A stretch of 41,864 bases of DNA from Terriglobia bacterium (lineage in GTDB: Bacteria > Acidobacteriota > Terriglobia > Bryobacterales > Bryobacteraceae), in assembly GCA_021324615.1 (NCBI GenBank), contig JAJPIT010000007.1:1-41864 (forward strand). Direction: 5' to 3'. The stretch's first letter is position 1. Every line of letters begins with the position of its first letter. The position numbers were made by a program, and so were the translations under genes. Below are positions 1 through 8,905 of this stretch, piece after piece. The notes beneath the pieces are model-generated. The model was given only the letters and a program-made list of their open reading frames with translations. It ran no database searches and had not been told where the DNA came from.

Positions 1-618
1 CCCGACGCGATCGTCATGCGCCATTCCGCGTCCGGCGCGCCGCATTTTTTGCAGCGCTATCTGGATACGCCGATTATCAACGCCGGCGACGGAACGCACG
101 AGCATCCCACCCAGGCCCTGCTCGACGCGCGAACCATCCTGGATCGCGGCGCGTCGCTTGAAGGACTTCGGGTGGCCATCATCGGCGATATCGCGCACAG
201 CCGCGTGGCGCGCTCCAACGTTTATCTGTTGTCCAAGTATGGAGCCGAAATCGTGCTGTGCGGCCCGGCGTCGCTGCTGCCGGTGGAGTTGAAACAGATC
301 GCGCCCGGCGTGACTCTGACCACCGACATGCGCGAGGCGATCCGGCAGGCGGACGTCATCATGATGCTCCGCGTGCAGCTTGAGCGGCAGCATGAAGCCG
401 CCTTCCCCGCCGGCGAATATTTTTCCTTCTATGGCCTGCGGCTGGAGCATCTGGAATCGGCCAAGCCCCACGTGATCGTCATGCATCCGGGGCCGATCAA
501 CCGCGGGCGTGAGATCTCCTCGGAGGTGGCCGATTCGCAGCGCTCGGTGATTTTAAATCAGGTGGAAAACGGCATCGCGGTGCGGATGGCGGTGCTGGAG
601 CGGGTGCTGTTGCAATGA
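1..618 (+). CDS. pyrB: Aspartate carbamoyltransferase catalytic subunit (5' partial)
   Basis: Catalyses carbamoyl phosphate plus aspartate to N-carbamoylaspartate, the second step of de novo pyrimidine synthesis. The frame is open from base 1, so the start and the N-terminal carbamoyl-phosphate domain lie left of the window. About 205 residues remain. The visible part opens with an [11 protein letters not shown] segment, followed by the family signature [17 protein letters not shown] and the aspartate-binding half ([20 protein letters not shown]). The stop overlaps the pyrC start (ATGA), so the two are translationally coupled in a pyrBC operon. Confidence 0.95.
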   Translation, partial: PDAIVMRHSASGAPHFLQRYLDTPIINAGDGTHEHPTQALLDARTILDRGASLEGLRVAIIGDIAHSRVARSNVYLLSKYGAEIVLCGPASLLPVELKQIAPGVTLTTDMREAIRQADVIMMLRVQLERQHEAAFPAGEYFSFYGLRLEHLESAKPHVIVMHPGPINRGREISSEVADSQRSVILNQVENGIAVRMAVLERVLLQ

Positions 619-1883
619 GCCTGGTGATCCGGAATGGCCGCGTAATCGATCCGGCCTCGGGCCGCGACGGCGTGGCGGATGTGCTGATCGAGGAAGGCGC
701 GGTTCGCGAAATCGGCCGCGGGCTGTCCGGAACCGAAGTGTTCGACGCAACCGGGTTGATCGTCGCCCCGGGGTTCATCGACATGCACGTGCACCTGCGT
801 GAGCCGGGATTCGAGCATGCCGAGACGATCGAATCGGGATCGCGCGCGGCCGCGGCCGGCGGATTTACCTCCATCTGCCCGATGCCGAACACGTCGCCGG
901 TGAACGACAACGCGACGGTGACCAGTTACATGATCGAAAAGGCGCGGCGGCACGCGGTGGTGAACGTCTTCCCCATCGGCGCGATCACCAAGGGCAGCGC
1001 GGGCGAGGAGCTGGCGTCAATCGGATCGATGAAGCAGGCGGGCGCGGTCGCGATCTCCGACGATGGGCGCCCGGTGATGAATGCCCGGGTGATGCGCCGG
1101 GCCATGGAGTTCGCGCGCAGCTTCGGAATTCCGGTGATCAATCACTGCGAGGATCTCCATCTGAGCGCCGGCGGCGACATGCACGAAGGCCTCGAATCGG
1201 TGCGGCTGGGCTTGCGCGGGATTCCCGCCGCCGCCGAGGACGTGATGGTGGCGCGCGATATTCTGCTGGCCGAGCTGACCGGCGCGCGATATCACGTCGC
1301 ACATTTATCGTCGCGGCACGCGGTGGAGATGGTCGCGTTCGCCAAGGCGCGCGGGCTGGCGGTGACGGCGGAGGCGACGCCGCACCACCTGGCGCTGGCC
1401 GATTCGGCCATGGCTCCCTACGACTCCAATTACAAAATGAAGCCGCCGCTGCGCTCCCCCTGCCATGTCGCCGCGGTGGTGGAGGGAGTGGCCAGCGGCG
1501 CCATCGACGCGATCGCCACCGACCATGCGCCCCACCCCGGCTCGGAGAAGATGCAGGAGTTCGAGAAGTGCCCGTTCGGCATTATCGGATTGGAAACCGC
1601 GCTGGCCGTCGCGCTGGAGACGCTGGTGCATCCGGGCAAGATCGGATTGATGCGGCTGGTGGAACTGTTCACGGCGGGTCCGGGAAAGATTCTGGGGCTC
1701 GATCGCGGCGCCCTCCGGCCCGGCGCCCCGGCCGACGTGACCATCTTTTCAACCGACCGGCAATGGACCTACGATGTGAACAAGTCGTTTTCAAAGAGCC
1801 GCAATTCGCCCTTCCACGGCCGGACGTTTCGGGGCGGTCCCGTGGCGACGATTGTGGGCGGCCGGCTGGTGTGGCAAGCCTGA
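615..1883 (+). CDS. pyrC: Dihydroorotase, class I (PyrC)
   Basis: Zinc amidohydrolase that cyclises carbamoylaspartate to dihydroorotate. At 422 residues it has the length of class I bacterial dihydroorotases. Metal and catalytic residues are visible: the HVH pair at residues 58 and 60 (MHVHLREPG), the class-typical ISDDGRPV aspartate near 150, His177 in INHCED, His230 and Asp303 in [15 protein letters not shown] and the TPHHL segment also match the family. The ATG lies inside the pyrB stop, so both proteins are made from one message and may form the PyrB/PyrC complex known in other bacteria (inference). Confidence 0.96.
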   Translation: MSLVIRNGRVIDPASGRDGVADVLIEEGAVREIGRGLSGTEVFDATGLIVAPGFIDMHVHLREPGFEHAETIESGSRAAAAGGFTSICPMPNTSPVNDNATVTSYMIEKARRHAVVNVFPIGAITKGSAGEELASIGSMKQAGAVAISDDGRPVMNARVMRRAMEFARSFGIPVINHCEDLHLSAGGDMHEGLESVRLGLRGIPAAAEDVMVARDILLAELTGARYHVAHLSSRHAVEMVAFAKARGLAVTAEATPHHLALADSAMAPYDSNYKMKPPLRSPCHVAAVVEGVASGAIDAIATDHAPHPGSEKMQEFEKCPFGIIGLETALAVALETLVHPGKIGLMRLVELFTAGPGKILGLDRGALRPGAPADVTIFSTDRQWTYDVNKSFSKSRNSPFHGRTFRGGPVATIVGGRLVWQA

Positions 1884-1953
1884 AAGGGCGCGGGTGCTGG
1901 CCGGCGCCGCCCATGAACGGGAGCGAATTTTCGGGTTCCGGAAGGCGTGCAAA

Positions 1954-2637
1954 ATGACCCAGGAGAACCAGCTTCCTCAATCGGCCGAGGATCTGGAACA
2001 GATTTACCGGGAGCGGTTCGGCGGCGCGGTTTCCTACCGCCGGCAGGTGTGGCGGAACCTGATCGCCGGATTCTTTTCCCGCTACGTGCCGGAGAACGCC
2101 TCCGTGCTCGATCTCGGCTGCGGTTACTGCGAATTCATCAACCTGGTGCGGGCGGCCCGGAAATTCGGCATGGATTTAAATCCGGACGCGGCGCGGTACG
2201 CCGCTCCGGATGTGCAGATCCTGGCGCAGGACTGCTCGCAGCCCTGGAATCTCCCGCCGGCCAGTCTCGACATCGTCTTTACCAGCAACTTTTTCGAGCA
2301 CCTGCCCACAAAAACGCACCTGGAGCGGACGCTTGAACACGCCTTGGCCGCGCTGCGGTCCGGCGGGCGGCTGATTGCGCTCGGGCCGAATCTTCGCTAC
2401 GTTCCGGGTGCGTATTGGGACTTCTTCGATCACCATCTGGCGCTCACCGACCGGTCCCTTGCCGAGGTCATCCGCAAGTGCGGCTTCGCGCCGGAGCGGA
2501 TCATCCCGCGGTTTCTGCCGTACACCATGTCTGACGGCCGGCGCTATCCGCCCTCGATGGTCCGCCTCTATCTGGCGCTGCCCTGGTTCTGGAGATTTTT
2601 CGGCAAGCAGTTTCTGATCGTGGCCCGCAAGCCCTAG
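1954..2637 (+). CDS. Class I SAM-dependent methyltransferase
   Basis: A 227-residue Rossmann methyltransferase of unknown substrate. Motif I is VLDLGCGYCEF (about residues 50-60), the acidic ribose-binding loop is GMDLNPDA, and the motif IV region reads DIVFTSNFFEHL, typical of the Methyltransf_11/23 group. The C-terminus (PSMVRLYLALPWFWRFFGKQ) is hydrophobic and could contact membrane. An in-frame start at 1852 would overlap pyrC. ATG 1954 is preferred because GGAAGG sits eight bases upstream and the protein then begins directly with the fold. It follows pyrC by 70 bases and converges on tssK with a 10-base gap. Such enzymes often act on sugars or lipids, but nothing nearby fixes the role. 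Confidence 0.8.
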   Translation: MTQENQLPQSAEDLEQIYRERFGGAVSYRRQVWRNLIAGFFSRYVPENASVLDLGCGYCEFINLVRAARKFGMDLNPDAARYAAPDVQILAQDCSQPWNLPPASLDIVFTSNFFEHLPTKTHLERTLEHALAALRSGGRLIALGPNLRYVPGAYWDFFDHHLALTDRSLAEVIRKCGFAPERIIPRFLPYTMSDGRRYPPSMVRLYLALPWFWRFFGKQFLIVARKP

Positions 2638-2647
2638 TCTTTGCGGT

Positions 2648-4003
2648 TCACGCGCCCTCCGGCAGGAGCACGATCAACTCCGCCTGCGGCTCTACGAAAT
2701 CGCCCGGGATGTAGGCCGCGATGTTTCTCGCCCGGCCGATCGCCTCCCACGCCAGGCCCGCTTGATTGAGGCTGAAATACTGATAATTCAGCTTGATGGG
2801 GATGGTGGTGGGCGGCGACATCACGTGCGTCAACTGCAAGCCCGGCAGCGCCTGGCGGATCAGGTGCTCGATGTGGCTCGCCGAGCAAACCTTGATCAGT
2901 TGCGGCGCCTTCTGGATGAGTTCGGCCTCATTCATGTTGGCCTGGATCGCCAGGAACATGCGCGTATTTTCCAAAAACCGATCCTCGAAAATGGAAGCCG
3001 CGTAAATCGACGGGCGGATCAGCTTCAGAGGCAGCGAAACGAAGTTGCACGGGATCACCGTCTCCAGCAGATGTCGCAATTTTTCATCCAGATCGTTGAA
3101 ACATTCGCCTAAATGCTCGTGATCGTAAACCGGCAGATCCTTCGGCTGGAGTTGCAGGGAAAAGGTGGTCAGCGTCGAAGCCAGCCCGAGCATCATCGAA
3201 AACAGCTCCTCCGGATGGCCGTGCTTGGTCTCAAACAGGTGCCGCAGATGCGGAAAATGCAGATTGATGGTGTACAGCAGCCAGAAGTTGGCGATATCGG
3301 CGGTGGTGAACTCCGCCAGGCTCTGATTTTTCTGCCGCCGCATTCCCGACAAAATTCCGCTTTTCGCCGATAAGATCTCCACCAGCCGCCGCGCGATGGA
3401 GACCAGAAACTCGTTGGCCGCGAAATCGAGCAGCGGCGGCGCGAAGCGGGGATCGAGCTGGAACAGATCGCCCGAAAGCCGTTCCACGCGGGCGATCGGC
3501 ATCGAGACGCACCCGCCGGCCGGTTCGCCTTCCACCAGAATGCGGAAATTCTTGCGGGCGAGCTGCACCGGCTTTTCCGCCGCCCCGGTGTTTTCATCGC
3601 GGAACGCCGCGACTTCCGCCAAATAGCGCGTGTCCAGCGCGCGCTCGCGCGTCGACAGGTTCACGCCGGCCAGGCGGTGGCTGGGAATCGCCAGACGGAT
3701 CTCGGCGGTCTTCTGGCCGGCCTCGAAATATCCCGCCAGCGGCTTGACCGGCGGCGCCGGATCCGATTCGGGAATGTCAAACAGCAGCCCGTCCGGAAAG
3801 ATTCCCGAGGCCTCATGGATGGCGAACGAGCCTCCGCTCAGCGCTTCGTGATGGATTCGGAGCTTGCGAAAGCCCCACGGCCGGAACTGGAGCGCCTCGG
3901 TGCGAAATTGCAGGATGCTTTCGATGAAGCGGTCCTGAACCTGCAAGTGCTGAGGATTAAGAAAGGTCCCCTTCGACCAGATGACCGGCTGCAAGACTCG
4001 CAT
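2648..4003 (-). CDS. tssK: Type VI secretion baseplate subunit TssK
   Basis: TssK (ImpJ/VasE family) links the T6SS baseplate wedge to the membrane complex. The 451-residue product has the expected length and opening: VIWSKGTFLNPQHLQVQDR is the family's hallmark N-terminus (usual form W..G.FL.PQHFQ..D), and FRPWGFRKLRI follows. It starts 12 bases after the stop of the fused tssB/C gene, so the two form one transcription unit. TssL/TssM, which usually follow tssK, are absent. The next gene converges from the other strand. Confidence in the family is high. Whether a complete T6SS exists depends on genes outside the window. Confidence 0.9.
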   Translation of the reverse strand: MRVLQPVIWSKGTFLNPQHLQVQDRFIESILQFRTEALQFRPWGFRKLRIHHEALSGGSFAIHEASGIFPDGLLFDIPESDPAPPVKPLAGYFEAGQKTAEIRLAIPSHRLAGVNLSTRERALDTRYLAEVAAFRDENTGAAEKPVQLARKNFRILVEGEPAGGCVSMPIARVERLSGDLFQLDPRFAPPLLDFAANEFLVSIARRLVEILSAKSGILSGMRRQKNQSLAEFTTADIANFWLLYTINLHFPHLRHLFETKHGHPEELFSMMLGLASTLTTFSLQLQPKDLPVYDHEHLGECFNDLDEKLRHLLETVIPCNFVSLPLKLIRPSIYAASIFEDRFLENTRMFLAIQANMNEAELIQKAPQLIKVCSASHIEHLIRQALPGLQLTHVMSPPTTIPIKLNYQYFSLNQAGLAWEAIGRARNIAAYIPGDFVEPQAELIVLLPEGA

Positions 4004-4015
4004 GAACCACTCAAC

Positions 4016-5419
4016 TTACCATGGCCCGGCGAGAGGCTGCGCGGGATCGGCGATGGACTGGAACCGGATCAGCAGAATCGCGTCGCGGTGCTTCATGGAA
4101 GCGAGCGGCATCACGCCCGCCTCGGCGATCCGGCCCGCCAGCCGCTCCGTCATCCAGATCTCGGCCGGCGGCGTGGCGTCGCGCCCGGGCGGGGTGTGCA
4201 GCGGGATCCCGTCGATTTCCGCCATGGACCGCGCGCGCATCTGCCATCCCTGGCGATTGAACTCCTGGCCGAGCAGGGTGGCGCAGGCGATGGCCGGGTT
4301 GCCCCATAAGTAGCGGTCGTGGGCCGGCTCCGGCATCTCTTCGAACTCGAACGAATCGATCGCCGCGGTCGCCTTGCCGTAGGGCAAGCGCAGCAGGAAG
4401 CGGGGAAACGCCAGCCCGATCCAACTGGCGTCTTCCGACTGCCGCAGCCCCGTCCACGCTTTCCGGTGCTCCTCCTCCAGCGGAGCGGTCCAATCGTCCG
4501 GGTCGGGCGAGGCGGCGATGGATTCGCATCCGAACAGCCGCCCGTCGATGGAGGAAAGAAACGGCGCACCGCTCATGCGCGCCACTGTTCCCAGGCGCGC
4601 CAGCAGTTCGCAATCCGGCCCGCAAGGGGAAAAGGTGAACAATCCCACGATCGCCGACCACCTCGGCTCGCCGGGCGCCGGCTCGGCCAAGATGCGTTGC
4701 AGCGCCGGGAGCTGATCGTAGAGTTCGCCGCGTGAAACATCGATCAGCCAGGTGCGAAGTTCCACCCCGGTTTCGACGTAGCGGAAAAAGAAAAACAGCG
4801 AACGCCAGGCTGCCTCGACGGCCTGAAAATCGGGATGCGAAAGGATGGCCCGCATCTCGGCCGCCGCCGCCTGATCGAGCAGCGCCAGCGCCTCGTCGTG
4901 GCGCGGATCGCGTCCGGGAACCGCATGCCGGGCCGCGATTTTCCGGATCGCCTGCTCCCAGCCGCTTTCCGAGCGGGCCGCAGCGCGGGCCGGACCAGGC
5001 GAGGACTGCTCGACGATCTCATCCAGCAGGCTCGCTCCCGAGAGCGCGGGCGCCGCCGGCGGCGCCGCAGCGGCGGAAGCCGGCCGGAAAGCGCCGGGCT
5101 CGGAGGCCTGCTTCTTCGCCTGGCGAATCCTCTCAAACAGCGGAACGCGCTGGTAAAGCTGATCCGGATGAAAATCGTCCAGCTCCCGGAACTGCAAGGA
5201 TCCGGCGGGCAAATCGAGCGCGACGTCCAGCCGCTGCATGACATCTTCAAAGCTGGAGGGGTCGATCTCGACCGGGCGCAAAGGTCCAGTGATTTTGCGA
5301 TTGGCGCGGCCGCTGAAATCGCCCAGGATCGCGATGCGGAAAGGCGCGTCCGGGTCCCGTTCGGCCGGCTTGGCTTGCGGGCGCAGCCCGGGGTCGATTC
5401 TAACATTCATCATGGCCAT
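4016..5419 (-). CDS. tssC: T6SS contractile sheath protein, TssB-like and TssC-like parts fused
   Basis: Sheath subunit of the type VI secretion tail. Residues 1-100 look like the small subunit TssB/VipA (FRIAILGDFSGR at 28-39, then VEIDPSSFEDV and a LDDFHPDQLYQR-like stretch). An Ala/Pro-rich linker covers about 105-150. Residues 190-467 match the large subunit TssC/VipB: HPDFQAVEAAWRSL, LIDVSRGEL, GAPFLSSIDGRLFG, FPRFLLRLPYG, WGNPAIACA and the C-terminal LTER-like segment. An in-frame GTG at 5455 lies inside a likely promoter, so ATG 5419 (or 5413/5410) is taken as start, giving 467 residues. It is divergent from rpoD and followed by tssK. No hcp, vgrG, clpV or tssEFGJLM lies nearby. Confidence 0.85.
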   Translation of the reverse strand: MAMMNVRIDPGLRPQAKPAERDPDAPFRIAILGDFSGRANRKITGPLRPVEIDPSSFEDVMQRLDVALDLPAGSLQFRELDDFHPDQLYQRVPLFERIRQAKKQASEPGAFRPASAAAAPPAAPALSGASLLDEIVEQSSPGPARAAARSESGWEQAIRKIAARHAVPGRDPRHDEALALLDQAAAAEMRAILSHPDFQAVEAAWRSLFFFFRYVETGVELRTWLIDVSRGELYDQLPALQRILAEPAPGEPRWSAIVGLFTFSPCGPDCELLARLGTVARMSGAPFLSSIDGRLFGCESIAASPDPDDWTAPLEEEHRKAWTGLRQSEDASWIGLAFPRFLLRLPYGKATAAIDSFEFEEMPEPAHDRYLWGNPAIACATLLGQEFNRQGWQMRARSMAEIDGIPLHTPPGRDATPPAEIWMTERLAGRIAEAGVMPLASMKHRDAILLIRFQSIADPAQPLAGPW

Positions 5420-5432
5420 GAACCATCGCCCG

Positions 5433-5462
5433 ATTGTACTCGATTCGCCCGGCACCGGTCGA
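5433..5462 (-). promoter_or_regulatory. Putative sigma-70 promoter of the tssBC-tssK unit
   Basis: On the minus strand a TCGACC box (5462-5457) is followed after 18 bases by TACAAT (5438-5433). Transcription would start near 5426, just upstream of ATG 5419. That makes the GTG at 5455 unusable and the leader very short. This is a pattern match only. Confidence 0.4.
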
Positions 5463-5585
5463 TTGGCGGATCCGGAGGCCGGCCAGGATCGGCTGCACCA
5501 AAACGCTCCGTCGAACGTCAGTACGGGTAGGGATGTCTTCCTCCGTTCCCATCGGGCCCAAGGGCGTGAATTTGCAACGAATTCT

Positions 5586-5591
5586 TATAAT
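5586..5591 (+). promoter_or_regulatory. Candidate -10 box upstream of rpoD
   Basis: A perfect TATAAT lies 73 bases before the rpoD ATG. No good -35 is found at 16-18 bases. TTGCAA (5572-5577) is only 8 bases upstream, too close for a normal promoter. The roughly 65-base leader contains a GGCCTTAAGGGCC near-palindrome. An activator-dependent or weak promoter is possible. Confidence 0.4.
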
Positions 5592-5663
5592 GGCGCATCC
5601 AAGCTATTGGAGCCGCCCCTCCCGACGGCCTTAAGGGCCATCCCGATCAACCAAGGCTAAGTA

Positions 5664-7103
5664 ATGGAAATGGAACGATTTGAAGAGCAGATCCTGACCT
5701 CGAATCTGGACGAATCGCCGGAGTTTTTAGAGTTCGAGGAACCGGAAGAAACTTCGGAGCAAAACGCGCAAGAGGCCGTTTCCACCGATGATCCGGTGCG
5801 CGTGTATCTGCGGGAGATGGGCGCGGTTCGGCTGCTCAGCCGGGAGGGCGAGATCGAGCTGGCGCGGCGGATGGAACGCGGCAAGCTGCGGATGCACAAG
5901 GCACTATCGAGGTCCCCGCTGCTGTGGAGAGCGGTGCTGTCCCTCTATGAGGACGTCCGCAAGGGCGAGGCGAAACTGGAAGATTTCCTGGAGATCGGCG
6001 GGCAGGAGGAAGCGGCAAGGAACAAAGCGCGCGCGCGCGCAATGGAGCGGATCGCGAAGTTCCTGCGAGCGCACCAGCAGTGCTCCGCGCTCGAACAAAA
6101 AATCGCCCGGGCGCCGAAACGTTATGTGAACGTCCGGGCCCAGCTCGCCTCCCGGCGCGCCCGGGCGTGGGTGAAAGTTTCCCAGGCCGCACGGGCCATT
6201 CCCTTCACCGCCGAACAGTGGCGGCGCTTTGAAGCGGAGCTGGCCCGCACCATCTTCGAAATCGAGCGGGCCCCGGACCGCCGGAAAGCCCGTGAAATGG
6301 AAAAAACCGCCGGTGCGACGCTTGCGCAGATGCGGCTGTGGCTGCGCGCGGCCAGGCGCGGCGCCGCCGAAGCCGAAGCGGGCAAAGCGGCGCTGGTGGA
6401 GGCGAACCTCCGCCTGGTGGTTTCCATCGCCAAAAAATACGTCAACCGCGGGCTGCACCTGCTGGATCTCATCCAGGAGGGCAACATCGGGTTGATGCGC
6501 GCCACCGAAAAATTCGATTATCACCTCGGCTACAAATTTTCGACTTACGCGACGTGGTGGATCCGGCAGGCCATCACGCGCGCCATCGCGGATCAGTCGC
6601 GCACCATCCGCATTCCGGTGCACATGAACGAGACCCTCACCAAATATCTGCGGATCTCGCGCGAGCTTGAAAAGGAGCTGGGCCGCGCGCCGCGTAACGA
6701 GGAGATCGCCAAGCGGCTGGAGACCACCGCGGAAAAGGTGCAGGAACTGCGGGCGATTTCCCGCGACCCGGTTTCGCTCGATCTGCCCGTGGGCAGGGAC
6801 GGCGAGTCGGTGCTGGGGGATCTTCTCGAGGATCGGCGCTCCGCCTCGCTGCTGGCCCCGCTGATGAATCACGACGTCCGGGACGAAGCGGCCGACGTCC
6901 TCAAGACGCTTTCGCCCAGCGAAGAGAAGGTTCTGAGGATGCGCTTCGGCATCGGCTACGACCGCGAGCACACTTTGCAGGAGATCGCCCAGGATTTCGG
7001 CCTGACGCGGGAACGAATCCGGCAGATCGAGCTCAAGGGCTTGCAAAAACTGCGCAGCAGGCAAAACGAACAGCGTCTGCGCCCATTAATGACTCTGCAA
7101 TAA
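5664..7103 (+). CDS. rpoD: Primary RNA polymerase sigma factor (RpoD/SigA)
   Basis: Group 1 sigma-70 that directs RNA polymerase to housekeeping promoters. The 479-residue protein has an acidic N-terminus without a recognisable region 1.1. Region 1.2 follows ([19 protein letters not shown], about 42-60). Next is a roughly 150-residue Arg/Ala-rich non-conserved region containing a (GC)n run. Region 2 ([17 protein letters not shown], then [18 protein letters not shown], the -10 recognition helix) and region 3 come next. Region 4 ends the protein with an HTH ([18 protein letters not shown]) that binds the -35. AAGG stands seven bases before the ATG. It is transcribed away from the T6SS genes and has no operon partner. 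The class is certain. The group 1 assignment rests on the region 2/4 match to RpoD. Confidence 0.95.
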   Translation: MEMERFEEQILTSNLDESPEFLEFEEPEETSEQNAQEAVSTDDPVRVYLREMGAVRLLSREGEIELARRMERGKLRMHKALSRSPLLWRAVLSLYEDVRKGEAKLEDFLEIGGQEEAARNKARARAMERIAKFLRAHQQCSALEQKIARAPKRYVNVRAQLASRRARAWVKVSQAARAIPFTAEQWRRFEAELARTIFEIERAPDRRKAREMEKTAGATLAQMRLWLRAARRGAAEAEAGKAALVEANLRLVVSIAKKYVNRGLHLLDLIQEGNIGLMRATEKFDYHLGYKFSTYATWWIRQAITRAIADQSRTIRIPVHMNETLTKYLRISRELEKELGRAPRNEEIAKRLETTAEKVQELRAISRDPVSLDLPVGRDGESVLGDLLEDRRSASLLAPLMNHDVRDEAADVLKTLSPSEEKVLRMRFGIGYDREHTLQEIAQDFGLTRERIRQIELKGLQKLRSRQNEQRLRPLMTLQ

Positions 7104-7116
7104 GCCCTTTCCGTGT

Positions 7117-7141
7117 TATCACCTATACCCCACAGGTGATA
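7117..7141 (+). terminator. Hairpin after rpoD, terminator-like
   Basis: TATCACCT (7117-7124) pairs exactly with AGGTGATA (7134-7141) around a 9-base loop, starting 13 bases after the rpoD stop. There is no T-run, so intrinsic termination is doubtful. It could instead protect the 3' end. Confidence 0.35.
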
Positions 7142-7299
7142 CAGGATTATCCGATGTAGCCGGACGGAGAGAATCCGCGGGCTCCCGCTACCAATTTGGA
7201 AAGGGCATTTTCCTGATTCGCCTCAGCGACTTAGGCCCATCCATGCCCCGCCGCGGGCGTGGTTTCCCCAACGGGGACAGAAAGGGTTTTGCCAACAAA

Positions 7300-7995
7300 A
7301 TGATCTTCCGCAGGTCCACGCTTTTCATCTTGGGACTGGCCGCCGCGGCTGTTCCCAGCCAGGCAAGTTTGTCTTTCAACAACGGCGATCAGAGCGCCGG
7401 CACTCTGAACGGCGCCATCGCCAACTGGAATAGCGCCAGCGGCCTTAACTATCTCGCGTCCGACATCACGTTTACCGGTTCGCTCGGCGGCACGCCGGCA
7501 ACTTACAAGGACGCCTCCACCAACCTGGTTTTTGAGGGATTCAATCCCAGCGGCTCGCAGGGCAACGTGGTCAACGGGACGCAAAACAGCCTCTCGATTT
7601 CGGGAACGTCGCTCAAGCAATCCGCCAGCGCGGGAATCATCGAAATCACCGGCTTTGGCGCCAGCGTGCAAGCCTTCGCATTCGAGTATCAGCCGGCCTT
7701 CACCGGTTCCGATGGATTCTGCATCGGCGTGAATCACGCTTCTTTCGATGAAAGCTCGTTTTGCGATGACTCCACCGGCGTGCAGTCGAGCGGGGATATC
7801 GGATTTGTGGGCATCACCAGCACTACACCGATCACCAGCGTCTGGATCGGACCCAGCTTCGATCAGTTGCAAACGTTCCAGATCAACAACTTCGACAGTC
7901 CCGTCGGCGAGCGGTCCACTCTGCTGCTGTTCGGCTCCGGGCTCATCCTGATCGGCCTTCTTGGGCGGATCCGGCCAGGCGCGGCGCGGTCCTGA
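7300..7995 (+). CDS. Exported protein with PEP-CTERM-like sorting tail
   Basis: A 231-residue secreted protein of unknown role. It begins with a signal peptide (MIFRRSTLFILGLAAAAVPS, likely cleaved after SQA). The mature part is Gly/Ser/Thr/Asn-rich, probably beta-sandwich. It ends with VGERSTLLLFGSGLILIGLL followed by Arg: a short polar motif, a membrane helix and a basic tail, the layout of PEP-CTERM exosortase substrates, although the motif reads VGE rather than PEP. The in-frame ATG at 7243 would place basic residues ahead of the signal peptide and has no ribosome site. ATG 7300 has AAAGGG 13 bases upstream. Its 3' end overlaps the convergent capA-like gene by 53 bases. No exosortase gene is in view. 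Confidence 0.7.
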   Translation: MIFRRSTLFILGLAAAAVPSQASLSFNNGDQSAGTLNGAIANWNSASGLNYLASDITFTGSLGGTPATYKDASTNLVFEGFNPSGSQGNVVNGTQNSLSISGTSLKQSASAGIIEITGFGASVQAFAFEYQPAFTGSDGFCIGVNHASFDESSFCDDSTGVQSSGDIGFVGITSTTPITSVWIGPSFDQLQTFQINNFDSPVGERSTLLLFGSGLILIGLLGRIRPGAARS

Positions 7996-8905
7996 CGATC
8001 TCCACCGGCAGCACCTCGACCTGCGCCAGCCTGGCGCCCTCGAACGTTACCTCCGCCAGCAGGCCGCGCTGCGTCTCAGGCCGCTGGAACTGATCGAAGA
8101 CCAGATTGCCGAGCGAATAGAAAATGACTCCGCCGCGGTATGCTTCCCACGGCTGGGCGACGTGCGGATGATGTCCCGCCACCACGCGCGCGCCCGCCTC
8201 GATGGCGGCGCGGGCAAACTCCACCTGCCGCGCGTCCGGTTTCTTTGAATATTCGACGCCCGCGTGCATCGAGACGATGGCCACGTCGGCTCTGGCGAGG
8301 ATCGCCGCCACGTCGCGCCGCATCTGCTCGACGTCCATCACGGCCACGCGATCATCGATATCCTTGAAATTCCCGTTGCACTGGTCATAGGTGTAGCCGA
8401 GGAAGCCGAAGCGCGTCCCGTTCCGCTCGATGACCGCGCCCGCGTGAGCCATCGCCGCGCTCTTCCCCGATCCGGCCGCGGCGATCCCATGGCGCTCCAG
8501 CCAGTCGATGGTGAACTCAACGCCGTGCGCGCCGCAGTCGCGCGCATGATTGTTGGCGGTGGAGGCCACGTCAATACCGGCCGCCTCCAGCGCCGCGATC
8601 ATCTCCGGCGCGGCGCGAAAGACCATGTTGCTCTTATTGATCGGATCGCGATCCGAAAACGGCGACTCCAGATTCACGAACGCGGCGTCGGCCGAGCGCA
8701 GAAAATCGGACAAATCGCGCAGCGGCCAGGACGGATCGCGCCGCTCGGCCGCCAGCCGGCCTACATAGCGCCCCAGCATCACGTCTCCGCCAAACACCAG
8801 CCGCGTGCGCCTGGGGCGGGGAACGCCTTCCTGCGCGCCCGGCAAGCAGAAGGGAATCGCCGCCGCAGCCGCCAGCGCCGCGCGGCGGCTGGGACGCCGG
8901 GTCAT
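7943..8905 (-). CDS. CapA-family metallophosphatase-like protein
   Basis: A 320-residue member of the CapA/PgsA family, whose founding members take part in poly-gamma-glutamate capsule formation. Most relatives are uncharacterised calcineurin-like proteins. The metal-site motifs are present in order: FGGDVMLGR (about 37-45), VNLESPFSD, STANNHARD, SMHAGVEY and VAGHHPHVAQP, then FYSLGNLVFDQ. The N-terminus RRPSRRAALAAAAAIPF resembles a Tat signal (SRRxAL plus an Ala-rich core), so export in folded form is likely. No capB/capC genes are nearby, so capsule synthesis is not supported. It overlaps the upstream pgl by four bases (ATGA) and converges on the PEP-CTERM-like gene. Confidence 0.85.
   Translation of the reverse strand: MTRRPSRRAALAAAAAIPFCLPGAQEGVPRPRRTRLVFGGDVMLGRYVGRLAAERRDPSWPLRDLSDFLRSADAAFVNLESPFSDRDPINKSNMVFRAAPEMIAALEAAGIDVASTANNHARDCGAHGVEFTIDWLERHGIAAAGSGKSAAMAHAGAVIERNGTRFGFLGYTYDQCNGNFKDIDDRVAVMDVEQMRRDVAAILARADVAIVSMHAGVEYSKKPDARQVEFARAAIEAGARVVAGHHPHVAQPWEAYRGGVIFYSLGNLVFDQFQRPETQRGLLAEVTFEGARLAQVEVLPVEIVRTAPRLAGSAQEGRSG

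Noticed and set aside
6025-6042. GCGCGC run in rpoD as a regulatory or unstable repeat.
   Set aside because: Short, in frame (Ala-Arg repeats) and within the non-conserved region of the sigma factor. No sign of variability in the sequence itself.
5904-7064. Long open frame antisense to rpoD (about 386 codons).
   Set aside because: GC-rich codon bias leaves the complementary frame open. It has no ribosome site, no recognisable domain and a Gln/Arg/His-rich composition typical of shadows.
7142-7299. Riboswitch in the leader of the PEP-CTERM-like gene.
   Set aside because: Some GC-rich pairing is possible, but no conserved core of a known riboswitch class (cyclic di-GMP, glycine, cobalamin) was recognised.
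7943-8905. Assigning the CapA-like protein to poly-gamma-glutamate capsule synthesis.
   Set aside because: capB/capC are absent, and most CapA-like proteins have other or unknown roles.
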